DNA of 64,000 nt from Gammaproteobacteria bacterium UBA7310 (GTDB taxonomy: Bacteria; Pseudomonadota; Gammaproteobacteria; Pseudomonadales; Ketobacteraceae), in contig DKQK01000069.1 of assembly GCA_002471665.1 (NCBI GenBank), positions 250,731-314,730 of the forward strand, written 5' to 3'. The position numbers and the translations under genes are program-made. Position 1 is the first letter of the stretch. Every line of letters starts with the position of its first letter. This document shows, piece by piece, positions 7,801 to 15,923 of this stretch. The notes beneath the pieces were generated by a model. It saw only the letters and a list, made by a program, of their open reading frames with translations, was not told the DNA's origin and did no database searches.

Positions 7801-8589
7801 ATGCTTCAACAACCAAACACCGCTCCACACACCGTGGAGCTTACAACCCGGCCCAGAATCTTTGCCGAATTCATCCATTCGGAGCAGGAAATCCGCTCCG
7901 CCCAGAAAATGCGATACGACGTTTTTTGCCAAGAGTATAACGTTGAGCTGCCGGTCAATATGGTGTGGAATGGCAATCCGATTGATGTGGACGAACTGGA
8001 TGATCACTGCCTCCACCTGGTGGTCCGCGAGCAAAGCCGAAATGAGATCATCGGCTACACCCGGGTATTGACCTGCGATCTGGCGAAGCGATTCGGCAGC
8101 TATTATTCAAGCCATGAATTCGATATCTCAAAGGTCATCAGCCGGCCTGGCCGCTTCCTGGAGATCGGTCGAACCTGTATTCACCCTGATCATCGAAACG
8201 GCGCCACCATCGCAGTGTTGTGGGCATTTCTGGCCAGATACATGCAGGATCACAACTATCAGTATTTGTTTGGTTGTGCCAGTGTCTCTCTGGATGATGA
8301 GGGAAAAACACTGTCTGCCTTAACCCCCATTATCAAGGAAAAGTACATGGCCGATGAAGAGTATCGGGTTGTACCAAAAGTACCCTTCAGCCTGCGTAAA
8401 GAATGGAGCAAAGAAAAAGCATCCTTCCCTCCTCTGCTCAAAGCCTATACCCGGATGGGCGCCCGCATTTGCGGTGATGCCTGTTGGGATCCGGATTTTA
8501 ATGTGGCCGATCTTTTTGTGTTGCTGGATATCAATAATGTGGCCAATCGTTACGCCCGGCATTTTCTGAAAGACAGAGAGGCCGCGTGA
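7801..8589 (+). CDS. olsB: L-ornithine N-alpha-acyltransferase (GNAT-like)
   Basis: This is a roughly 262-residue GNAT-fold acyltransferase of the OlsB/autoinducer-synthase-like type. OlsB transfers a 3-hydroxyacyl group from acyl-ACP to ornithine, giving lyso-ornithine lipid at the inner membrane. Family segments visible are SAQKMRYDVFCQEYNVE, DVDELDDHCLHLVV, EIIGYTRVLT, RFLEIGRTCIHPDHRNGATI, YLFGCASVSL and the C-terminal GARICGDACWDPDFNVADLFVLLD. Tandem ATGs occur at 7798 and 7801; the GGAGG site at 7791-7795 is better spaced (five bases) from 7801. The downstream acyltransferase starts inside the stop codon (GTGA), making olsBA a coupled operon. Ornithine lipids are known phosphate-free membrane lipids induced by phosphate limitation in many bacteria; no Pho box was identified here. 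Confidence 0.9.
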   Translation: MLQQPNTAPHTVELTTRPRIFAEFIHSEQEIRSAQKMRYDVFCQEYNVELPVNMVWNGNPIDVDELDDHCLHLVVREQSRNEIIGYTRVLTCDLAKRFGSYYSSHEFDISKVISRPGRFLEIGRTCIHPDHRNGATIAVLWAFLARYMQDHNYQYLFGCASVSLDDEGKTLSALTPIIKEKYMADEEYRVVPKVPFSLRKEWSKEKASFPPLLKAYTRMGARICGDACWDPDFNVADLFVLLDINNVANRYARHFLKDREAA

Positions 8590-9407
8590 TCCAACAAGCC
8601 TATCGAGCAGCCCGCCTCTTTTTGCATATATTGGCGGGCATGTTCCTACTGGTTCTGACCGGTGCCATCTGGAACAACAAAACCAACCTGGTGAAGGCAA
8701 CCAAGCAATGGTGGCTGGGCAGAACCACACACTTATTGGGAATTGAAGTACAAATAATCGGTACACCCCCGCAACCTGTGGATGGTAAAGGCCTGCTGTA
8801 CGTCAGTAATCATATCTCCTGGATCGATATTCCACTGATCGGCAGCCTTACCCAATTAAATTTCCTGTCCAAAGCAGAAGTCCGCCGCTGGCCACTGATC
8901 GGAAAACTGGCACAAGGCACTGGCACTCTCTTTATACAGCGGGGTTCCGGTGATGCGGACCGGGTGGCGAAGGCCATGGCGGAGTACCTGAATGAAGGTC
9001 GATCTGTACTTTTCTTTCCCGAAGGCACTACCAGCGATGGCCGTGGTGTACGCCGGTTTCACAGCAAGTTATTCAAAGCAACTCAATATACCCAAACCAC
9101 AGTGTGCCCGATAGTCGTTCACTATCAGATTGCCGGTTACTCCCACAACCCAGTGGCGTTCATTAATGATGATGAATTTCACCTGCACTTATGGAACCTG
9201 CTCAGGTACCGGAAAATTAAAGCGATCGTGGAGTTTTTACCTGCCAGATCTGCGCTGTGCACATTGCAGGAAGCCTTCGTTCGTGACCTTCAGCAAGAGA
9301 TGTCCGTGGTTGTGCAACAACGCCAACTGGATGCGGTCAGTACCAGTATTCAATGGCTTGATGCATCCATTCCCGCCGCTCAGAAGGATGGGGCAGCCAG
9401 TTTCTGA
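8586..9407 (+). CDS. olsA: lyso-ornithine lipid O-acyltransferase (PlsC-type)
   Basis: A 273-residue PlsC-family acyltransferase with one N-terminal membrane segment (LFLHILAGMFLLVLTGAIW). It carries the catalytic NHxxxxD motif in VSNHISWIDIPLIG and the acceptor-binding FPEGTTSDG. Its position directly after olsB, with a GTG start overlapping the olsB stop, argues for OlsA, which O-acylates lyso-ornithine lipid to finish the lipid. Some OlsA proteins also make phosphatidic acid, so a general 1-acyl-glycerol-3-phosphate acyltransferase is the alternative. The last 71 bases run under the convergent M14 peptidase gene. A 12-bp inverted repeat straddles its stop codon. Confidence 0.88.
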   Translation: MIQQAYRAARLFLHILAGMFLLVLTGAIWNNKTNLVKATKQWWLGRTTHLLGIEVQIIGTPPQPVDGKGLLYVSNHISWIDIPLIGSLTQLNFLSKAEVRRWPLIGKLAQGTGTLFIQRGSGDADRVAKAMAEYLNEGRSVLFFPEGTTSDGRGVRRFHSKLFKATQYTQTTVCPIVVHYQIAGYSHNPVAFINDDEFHLHLWNLLRYRKIKAIVEFLPARSALCTLQEAFVRDLQQEMSVVVQQRQLDAVSTSIQWLDASIPAAQKDGAASF

Positions 9408-10371
9408 AACTGGCTGCTGCCCGCATCAAAAACTCCATTAAACACTGATGACGTCTTAAAACCCGTTCATGACGATGGGGCAGAACCGGATTGAACACTC
9501 CCAGCGCATTAAACAGTTGCAGCGGGTTCTTCTTCACCCACATCCAAGATCCCATTTCCAAAGTAAGGGGGAGATAAGTTCCCTTACGGGTATGGAGAGT
9601 CTCACGATAAACATAATCCCAAAGATCACCGTGAGTGGTGTAGTTGCGGGACTGTGGTTCGATCAGATAAAAGCTGAACGTAGGATGAGTGCGGCGAAAC
9701 AACAGTCGCAGAGCAAACATTTCACCGATATCATCAAAGGGATCCGGGGTGAACGCGTAAGGAAACCAGACCTGATCCTGGTGACCAAAACCGGAGTGGC
9801 AATCCAGAGAGATCACAAAACTGGATTCACTCACAACGCTCTCCACCAGCCGTATCAGCGAACTGGCCTCCGCTTGCATGGGCTCGTCTTTTCTGCCCCT
9901 GTACCAGGGTATGTGCCGACTGAATCGTTGCCCACCCAACAAAAAAGGCACCCGTCCTTGCGCGTCTATGGGTGCGTTCCGCATAAGATCCACACCATTG
10001 ATATTACTTCTGGTACGGCGCAACATTCCGGAAGGGTTAACCAGTGGCACAAACAAAAGGCGCACATCTTCGAGAATGGAGTCCAGACTTTCATCCCAGT
10101 CCATTCTGTGAAAAAGCGTGTGCATGAACGAAAGCAACACCTGAGTTCCAATACGTTCCACACCATGAACACCGCCACTGAAGATCACCACCGGCGCGGT
10201 GGCCGCAGCACTGCCCATTTCAAAACAATAGATTGGCAGACAATCATCACCGCATTCAACGGCGCTCAGGGTATGTACTCTGGCTGGCAAGTCGGCTTGC
10301 TCCAACCAACGATCCATTTGATACAGCTCGGGAAGACCTTTCAGCACCCGATCGGAACGCATTAACGTCAA
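9337..10371 (-). CDS. M14-family zinc carboxypeptidase-like protein
   Basis: About 344 residues with the zinc-binding pattern of M14 carboxypeptidases/deacylases: HxxE in SGGVHGVERIG, a downstream zinc His in SLDCHSGFG, and a putative catalytic Glu in PLTLEMGSW. It also has the FVPLVNPSGMLRRTRSNINGVDLMRN segment that shapes the substrate pocket. There is no signal peptide, so it is predicted cytoplasmic. It could act on peptides, peptidoglycan fragments or N-acyl amino acids; proximity to ornithine-lipid genes makes N-acyl-amino-acid hydrolysis an interesting inference, not a demonstrated function. Start options are a TTG at 10371, with GGAG nine bases upstream, or an ATG at 10362. The 3' end overlaps olsA by 71 bases on the opposite strand. 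Confidence 0.82.
   Translation of the reverse strand: MTLMRSDRVLKGLPELYQMDRWLEQADLPARVHTLSAVECGDDCLPIYCFEMGSAAATAPVVIFSGGVHGVERIGTQVLLSFMHTLFHRMDWDESLDSILEDVRLLFVPLVNPSGMLRRTRSNINGVDLMRNAPIDAQGRVPFLLGGQRFSRHIPWYRGRKDEPMQAEASSLIRLVESVVSESSFVISLDCHSGFGHQDQVWFPYAFTPDPFDDIGEMFALRLLFRRTHPTFSFYLIEPQSRNYTTHGDLWDYVYRETLHTRKGTYLPLTLEMGSWMWVKKNPLQLFNALGVFNPVLPHRHERVLRRHQCLMEFLMRAAASFRNWLPHPSERREWMHQAIEYWY
9393..9417. terminator. inverted repeat straddling the olsA stop codon
   Basis: GCAGCCAGTTTC (9393-9404) and GAAACTGGCTGC (9406-9417) are perfect inverted repeats with a single base between. The stop TGA at 9405-9407 lies in the centre, and the repeat also lies inside the convergent M14 coding region. 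There is no T-run. It may terminate or stabilise the olsBA mRNA. Confidence 0.5.
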
Positions 10372-10439
10372 CGGTTAGTTCTCCGGCAAAAACAATACAA
10401 CCGTTTTATAACATTTTGATTGCAGTCAGATGACGGCGG

Positions 10440-11087
10440 CTATGCCGTCGGCAAACGCGGTAACCCGGTAGCGTCGCAGCTGTGATTAGGACAGTAACCC
10501 AATGGGTTTTTCGCCAGATACTGTTGGTGGTAATCTTCTGCATAGTAAAAGTCAAATTGGCCCAGAATCTCCGAAGTGGTGGGCTCCAGGTTGTGTTGGG
10601 ACAACGCCTGGTCATAACGGGATTTGGACTGTGTGGCCTGTTGCTTCTGATCGGGCGTGGTCACATAGATACCGGAGCGATACTGTGTCCCGATATCATT
10701 GCCCTGCCGCATACCTTCGCATGGATTGTGGTTTTCCCAAAACAGGCGCAACAACTCAGTGAACTGGATTTTCTCTGGCAGGTATACCACCTTCACTATT
10801 TCATTGTGCCCGGTTTTGCCGCTGCAGACCTCCTCATAGGTTGGGTTTGGTGTTATTCCAGCACCGTATCCCACTGCGGTGGTGTACACGCCCGGCACCT
10901 GCCAAAACAGCTTCTCCGCTCCCCAAAAGCATCCCATTCCGAAGTAGCAGACCGCGGTGTTCTCCGGGTAAGGAGGCGTCATCGGGACACCAAGCACAAC
11001 GTGCTCCCCCCTGGGAATTATGGGGGTATCACGACCGGCAAGCGCTTCTTCAGGTGTAGGTAGCGTCAGTTTGCGTTTGTTCCACAT
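10440..11087 (-). CDS. msrA: peptide methionine sulfoxide reductase A
   Basis: A 215-residue MsrA, which reduces methionine-S-sulfoxide in proteins using thioredoxin. The catalytic Cys lies in MGCFWGAEKLFW (Cys53), followed by GVYTTAVGYGAG, NPTYEEVCSGKTGHNEIVKV, NHNPCEGMRQGNDIGTQYRS and the C-terminal YCPNHSC with likely resolving cysteines. The frame extends upstream to 11192, but the ATG at 11087 has GAGG eight bases before it and starts at the conserved region. It sits only 43 bases after the acetoacetyl-CoA synthetase gene, so it may be transcribed as the last gene of the liu operon. Confidence 0.96.
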   Translation of the reverse strand: MWNKRKLTLPTPEEALAGRDTPIIPRGEHVVLGVPMTPPYPENTAVCYFGMGCFWGAEKLFWQVPGVYTTAVGYGAGITPNPTYEEVCSGKTGHNEIVKVVYLPEKIQFTELLRLFWENHNPCEGMRQGNDIGTQYRSGIYVTTPDQKQQATQSKSRYDQALSQHNLEPTTSEILGQFDFYYAEDYHQQYLAKNPLGYCPNHSCDATGLPRLPTA

Positions 11088-11130
11088 TGTCCCAACCTCA
11101 TTTGATTTCAGCTCTAATCCATTTTGATAT

Positions 11131-13116
11131 CTAGCTGCGCAGTGCCTCCAGATCCCGGAAGCAGGCCAGTGACTCCGGGTTCGCCAGTGCATCGGTGTTG
11201 TTCACTGTTTCACCATGTACGATCTTGCGCACGGCCAGTTCTGCGATCTTACCACTAATGGTTCTGGGAATGTCTTTCACCGCTATGATTTTAGCGGGTA
11301 CATGCCGTGGGGTGGTGTTTCTCCTGATGGTTTCCCTGATGAGATTAACGTGATGTTGGTCCAGGGAGATATCCGCCTGCATCTTTACAAAGAGGATAAC
11401 CCGAATATCATCCTGCCAATCCTGTCCGATGACCACGCTGTCTACAACAAAATCGAGCTGCTCCACCTGCCGGTAAATTTCCGCTGTGCCGATGCGAACA
11501 CCACCAGGGTTCAACACCGCATCGGAGCGGCCGTAGATAATCATACTGCCACGCTCGGTTATTTCCCCGTAATCTCCATGCGCCCAAACGCCTTCAAAGC
11601 GCTCGAAATAGGCACTGTGAAACTTTTCACCTTTAGGGTCGTTCCAAAATCCTACCGGGCAGGATGGAAAGGCATTGACGCACACCAGCTCCCCCTTCTC
11701 ATTGATGACACTGTGCCCACTTTCGTTATAAATCCGCACATCCATCCCCAAGCCGATACACTGCAGTTCACCACGAACCACCGGCAGAGCCGGATTGCCC
11801 AGAGCAAAACAACTGATAATATCGGTGCCACCGGAAATGGAGGACAGGCAGATATTTTCCTTAATACACCGGTAGACAAAATCGAAACTCTCGTGAGCCA
11901 ATGGAGAGCCTGTGGAAAAGATTGCTTTCAGGTTTTCCAGCCGGTGGCTTTCCCGCGGTCTGACCCCGGATTTCTCCAATGCCGATAGATATTTGGCACT
12001 GGTGCCGAACAGGCTGATACGTTCTTGGTCTATCAAATCAATAAGCGCCGTAGGCCCGGGGTGGAAAGGTGAACCATCAAACAGCACCAGTGTTGCCCCA
12101 CTCGCCAAACCGCTCACCAGCCAGTTCCACATCATCCAACCGCAGGTGGTAAAATAAAAGAACACATCGTTAGGCTTGAGATCAGCATGCAGACTATGCT
12201 CTTTGCGGTGTTGCAGCAGGGTGCCACCAGTGGAATGCACAATGCACTTGGGTACACCGGTGGTACCCGATGAATACATGATATAAAGCGGGTGATCGAA
12301 CTCTACCTGGGCAAATTCCAACTCGCCGGTATCCCCTGTGGATTCGATATCAGAATAGAGTGTGACATCCCTCAGTGTGGCCAGCGACACCGACTCTTTC
12401 AGAGTGGATGGTTCATCGAGAAATGGAACCAGCACCGTGCTCCTGATCGCTGGAATTTTCTCTTGCACCAGGGCAATTCGGTCCATAATCGACAGGGTCT
12501 TACCTGCATAAAAATAACCATCCACCGCAAGCAGCAGCTTGGGCTCAATCTGGTGAAAGCGATCCACGATGCCGTTGATGCCGAAATCCGGTGAGCAGGA
12601 ACTCCATATGGCCCCCAGACTGGTTGCCGCCAGCATACCCACCACTGTTTCGATGCAATTGGGCATCACCGCGGCCACCCGATCGCCTTTCACCACCCCT
12701 ACACTTTTCATGAATCGAGCCAAGCGGTACACGCGATGATTTAGCTCAGAATAGCTAACCGTTGACCTGTGCCCGTTCTCACCACGAAAAACCAATGCAG
12801 TTTTATCTGCCTGGGACGGATCACGAGATGGTGCCAGCAGATTCTCAGCAAAGCTTAACCGCGCATCCGGAAACCATTTTGCCCCCGGTAAGCGCGAGGC
12901 ATCGTCTACAACCCGACGGCAATCACCTTGCATCTGAATACCACAATATTCCGCCACCAGTGTCCAGAACTGATCTACCTGTTGACAGCTCCAACGCTGC
13001 AGTGCGGAATAGTCTGAAAACCGGGTACCGTAACGCTGATTCACCAAATGCATAAACTGGTGCATATTGGTGTTTTCAATCCACTGACTATCCGGTTGCC
13101 ATAACACAGTATCCAC
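11131..13116 (-). CDS. aacS: acetoacetyl-CoA synthetase
   Basis: A 661-residue acyl-adenylate-forming ligase of the acetoacetate-CoA ligase type, which activates acetoacetate with ATP and CoA. The AMP-binding P-loop is YIMYSSGTTGVPKCIVHS. Later motifs are ISLFGTSAKYLSAL, SISGGTDIISCF, VWAHGDYGEI, IYGRSDAVLNPGGVRIGTAE and the C-terminal catalytic Lys in RTISGKIAELAV. The N-terminal WQPDSQWIENTNMHQFMHLVNQ is typical of this subgroup. Translation starts at a GTG preceded by GAGG, two bases after the liuD stop. Leucine breakdown ends in acetoacetate plus acetyl-CoA, so an acetoacetate-activating enzyme inside the liu operon makes direct pathway sense, feeding the thiolase. Confidence 0.95.
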   Translation of the reverse strand: MDTVLWQPDSQWIENTNMHQFMHLVNQRYGTRFSDYSALQRWSCQQVDQFWTLVAEYCGIQMQGDCRRVVDDASRLPGAKWFPDARLSFAENLLAPSRDPSQADKTALVFRGENGHRSTVSYSELNHRVYRLARFMKSVGVVKGDRVAAVMPNCIETVVGMLAATSLGAIWSSCSPDFGINGIVDRFHQIEPKLLLAVDGYFYAGKTLSIMDRIALVQEKIPAIRSTVLVPFLDEPSTLKESVSLATLRDVTLYSDIESTGDTGELEFAQVEFDHPLYIMYSSGTTGVPKCIVHSTGGTLLQHRKEHSLHADLKPNDVFFYFTTCGWMMWNWLVSGLASGATLVLFDGSPFHPGPTALIDLIDQERISLFGTSAKYLSALEKSGVRPRESHRLENLKAIFSTGSPLAHESFDFVYRCIKENICLSSISGGTDIISCFALGNPALPVVRGELQCIGLGMDVRIYNESGHSVINEKGELVCVNAFPSCPVGFWNDPKGEKFHSAYFERFEGVWAHGDYGEITERGSMIIYGRSDAVLNPGGVRIGTAEIYRQVEQLDFVVDSVVIGQDWQDDIRVILFVKMQADISLDQHHVNLIRETIRRNTTPRHVPAKIIAVKDIPRTISGKIAELAVRKIVHGETVNNTDALANPESLACFRDLEALRS

Positions 13117-13118
13117 GC

Positions 13119-15107
13119 TTAATCCTCTTGCTCAATTTCCATTTCAATCAATTCGTCACCTTCGTTGACCAGGGAGCCTTCTTCGAAGAACAGACCGGCC
13201 ACCACGCCGTCTTTCAGGGCCCGTATTCCATGTTCCATTTTCATGGCTTCAACGGTAATCAGCAGGTCCCCTTCTTTGACCTTGTCTCCAGGTTTGACTG
13301 CCACCTGAACGATGCGCCCATTCATTGGAGCTTTCAGATGTTTTTCGGATGATTCAGTGCTGGGCTGCGCTTCGTAGACATACTCTGTGACCGTTACCGT
13401 ACCGCCCTGTTTGAACAGAATAACCTCGGAACCGGAACGCACTGCCACCATACGCTCACTGATGTCACCGGAGACCACCAACTCATCGCCATTAAACTCA
13501 ACCTGCAACGTTAACAGGCGATCTCCTGACATAACGGTGATTTTGTCACCGTGGTAGCACAATTCAATATTGACTACGGAATCCTGGCTCCGAAAGCAAA
13601 AATGCTGCCTGGCAGGTGTATTGAGCTGCCAGCCATGCAGTACCCTCCAGGGATCTTGAGCATCCGGCCGGGATTGACTTTCCTTACTCAAATACAATGC
13701 CGCGAAGATGAAATCATGGGCTGTGATCACCGGTGGCGCGAACAACAGACTGGTTTCGTAATCGTCGATGAAATGGGTGCTTACCTGACCTTGCTGGAAT
13801 GCGGGGTGATCTATCAGGCTTTTCAAGAAGCCGATATTGGTCTTCAACCCACCCAGATTGAACTGTCGCAGTGCTCTCTGCATCCGGTGAATCGCCTGAT
13901 CACGGGATTGATCCCAAACAATCAGTTTGGCGATCATGGGATCATAAAAGACGCTGATCTCATCCCCTTGTACCACTCCGGAGTCTATTCGAACGTAGTC
14001 GGATTGCGTAGGCACGTTCAAATAATGGATCACACCGGTGGAAGGCAGAAACTCATTGGCCGGATCTTCAGCGTAGATGCGTACCTCAATGGAATGACCG
14101 TCAATTTTCAGTTGTGATTGGGTTAACGGTAAAGGGTTTCCTTCCGCCACACGAATCTGCCATTCAACCAGATCCTGCCCGGTGATCATTTCCGTAACCG
14201 GGTGCTCAACCTGAAGACGGGTGTTCATCTCCATAAAGTAGAATTCACCGCTGGCATCCAGTAGAAATTCAATAGTGCCCGCCCCCACGTAGCCGATGGC
14301 TTTGGCTGCACGCACCGCTGCCTCACCCATTTTTTTCCGGGTGGCCTCCTGCAAGCCGGGTGCCGGAGCTTCTTCAATCACTTTCTGATGTCGACGCTGA
14401 ATGGAGCAATCCCGTTCAAAGAGATAAACGGCATTCCCGTACTGATCGGCAAATACTTGAATTTCCACGTGACGTGGCTGATTAATGTATTTCTCTATCA
14501 GAATATGATCATCACCAAAGGAAGATCGGGCTTCACGCTGACAAGCGCTTAAGGCGGCATCAAACTCAGTTTCCTGATACACCAACCGCATCCCCTTGCC
14601 ACCGCCCCCCAAGGAAGCTTTCAACAGCACAGGGAAACCGATCTGGCGGGCTTCTGCCAGCAGAAACCCGGCATCCTGCTCATCCCCGTGGTACCCAGGC
14701 ACCAGAGGCACTTCAGCGTTCTGCATAATCAACTTGGCCTGCGCTTTGGAACCCATTGCAACCATGGCACTGGCGGGCGGACCAATCAAAATGATCCCAT
14801 GAGAGGCACAACGGCGGGCGAAATTTGCGTTTTCGGACAGAAATCCATATCCGGGGTGGATCGCATCGGCGCCGGCCTGTTGCGCCACTTCAAACAGACG
14901 ATCCATATTCAGATAGCTTTCACTGGCTGCTGATGAACCAATCCAATAGGCCTCATCAGCAAGCAATACGTGCTGGGCATGGCGGTCTGCGTCCGAATAG
15001 ACGGCAATGGTTTCGATATCCAAACGCTTCAGGGTGCGAATCACCCGGCACGCAATTTCACCGCGGTTGGCAATTAATACTTTTTTAAATAATGTTCGTT
15101 CAACCAT
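13119..15107 (-). CDS. liuD: methylcrotonyl-CoA carboxylase, biotin-carrying alpha subunit
   Basis: About 662 residues. The N-terminal biotin carboxylase runs from KVLIANRGEIACRVIRTLKRL and contains ATP-grasp motifs (LLKASLGGGGKGMRLV, IEKYINQPRHVEIQVFAD, FMEMNTRLQVEHPVTEMITG, AEDPANEFLPSTG). A central BT domain is followed by a C-terminal biotinyl domain with the modified Lys in VEAMKMEHG, about 40 residues from the end. It carboxylates 3-methylcrotonyl-CoA together with LiuB. GTG at 15113 and ATG at 15107 are both possible; ATG gives the usual MVERTLFKKVLIANRGE start. It overlaps or abuts liuC (TGA at 15110). Confidence 0.95.
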   Translation of the reverse strand: MVERTLFKKVLIANRGEIACRVIRTLKRLDIETIAVYSDADRHAQHVLLADEAYWIGSSAASESYLNMDRLFEVAQQAGADAIHPGYGFLSENANFARRCASHGIILIGPPASAMVAMGSKAQAKLIMQNAEVPLVPGYHGDEQDAGFLLAEARQIGFPVLLKASLGGGGKGMRLVYQETEFDAALSACQREARSSFGDDHILIEKYINQPRHVEIQVFADQYGNAVYLFERDCSIQRRHQKVIEEAPAPGLQEATRKKMGEAAVRAAKAIGYVGAGTIEFLLDASGEFYFMEMNTRLQVEHPVTEMITGQDLVEWQIRVAEGNPLPLTQSQLKIDGHSIEVRIYAEDPANEFLPSTGVIHYLNVPTQSDYVRIDSGVVQGDEISVFYDPMIAKLIVWDQSRDQAIHRMQRALRQFNLGGLKTNIGFLKSLIDHPAFQQGQVSTHFIDDYETSLLFAPPVITAHDFIFAALYLSKESQSRPDAQDPWRVLHGWQLNTPARQHFCFRSQDSVVNIELCYHGDKITVMSGDRLLTLQVEFNGDELVVSGDISERMVAVRSGSEVILFKQGGTVTVTEYVYEAQPSTESSEKHLKAPMNGRIVQVAVKPGDKVKEGDLLITVEAMKMEHGIRALKDGVVAGLFFEEGSLVNEGDELIEMEIEQED

Positions 15108-15109
15108 GA

Positions 15110-15913
15110 TCACTGAGCCTCGCTCTGGTTTTGCCCACTGCGCCAGGATGGAATTCGCTTCTGCAGGAAAGCGGTCAGGCCTTCCTGCCCTTCCTCTGAT
15201 ACCCGCAGCTCGGCAATCAGATCCGCTGTCACTGAGCTGGTGTGCGCGCCTATCTTGTCATGGCCGATGGATTGAATAAGTTGCTTGCATTGTTGCACCG
15301 CATTGGGCCCGTTTTGGGTTGCTGCAGCGGCGTAATCACGAATCCTGCTCTCCACTTCCATGGCATCACAGACCTCATGTACGACACCCAAGGCAGTTGC
15401 TAACTGAGCATCAAACACTTCTGCACTGAGCATGAAACGCCGGGCGTTACGCATGCCCATGGCTTCGATTACATAGGGACTGATCACCGCCGGAGCCAAT
15501 CCTATTTTCACTTCACTGAGACAAAACGTTGCATCGCGTTCAGCAAAGGCAACATCGCAGGCACAAATCAGCCCCAGCGCGCCACCATATGAAGCCCCTT
15601 TCACGTGGGCAATGACCATTTTGGGTAGCGTATAGACGGTATACATCAATTCCGCCAACCGCATAGCGTCCGCACGGTTTTCTTCCCGCGTGAGTCCTGC
15701 CATGTTCTTCATCCAGTTCAGGTCCGCACCGGCAGAAAAGTGTTTACCCTCTGACTGCAGCACCACTACCCGGCAGCTTGAATCCCGACCCGCATCCAGG
15801 AAGGCCGATGTCATTTCTGCGATCATCTGGTCATTAAAGGCATTGTGCAATGCAGGCCTGTTCATGGTAATAAACGTGATGGCCGACTGTTGGGAAACAG
15901 TAATAAAATCCAT
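15110..15913 (-). CDS. liuC: methylglutaconyl-CoA hydratase (crotonase family)
   Basis: A 267-residue crotonase-fold protein. The oxyanion-hole segments are SEGKHFSAGADLNWMKNM and HVKGASYGGALGLICACDVAFA, with FCLSEVKIGLAPAVISPYVI after them, as in the LiuC branch. It hydrates 3-methylglutaconyl-CoA to HMG-CoA. The frame extends to 15943 inside liuB. The ATG at 15913 is preferred because a GAGG site lies eight bases upstream and the MDFITV start fits the family. The spacer from liuB is 10 bases. Confidence 0.93.
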   Translation of the reverse strand: MDFITVSQQSAITFITMNRPALHNAFNDQMIAEMTSAFLDAGRDSSCRVVVLQSEGKHFSAGADLNWMKNMAGLTREENRADAMRLAELMYTVYTLPKMVIAHVKGASYGGALGLICACDVAFAERDATFCLSEVKIGLAPAVISPYVIEAMGMRNARRFMLSAEVFDAQLATALGVVHEVCDAMEVESRIRDYAAAATQNGPNAVQQCKQLIQSIGHDKIGAHTSSVTADLIAELRVSEEGQEGLTAFLQKRIPSWRSGQNQSEAQ

Positions 15914-15923
15914 GGTCATCACC

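Noticed and set aside
9469..10365. 298-residue plus-strand open frame antisense to the M14 peptidase
   Set aside because: The opposite strand shows intact zinc-peptidase motifs; this frame shows none and is a shadow.
10432..10449. GACGGC/GCCGTC hairpin at the msrA stop as the liu operon terminator
   Set aside because: The stem is only six bases and no T-run follows on the minus strand, so the call is too weak.
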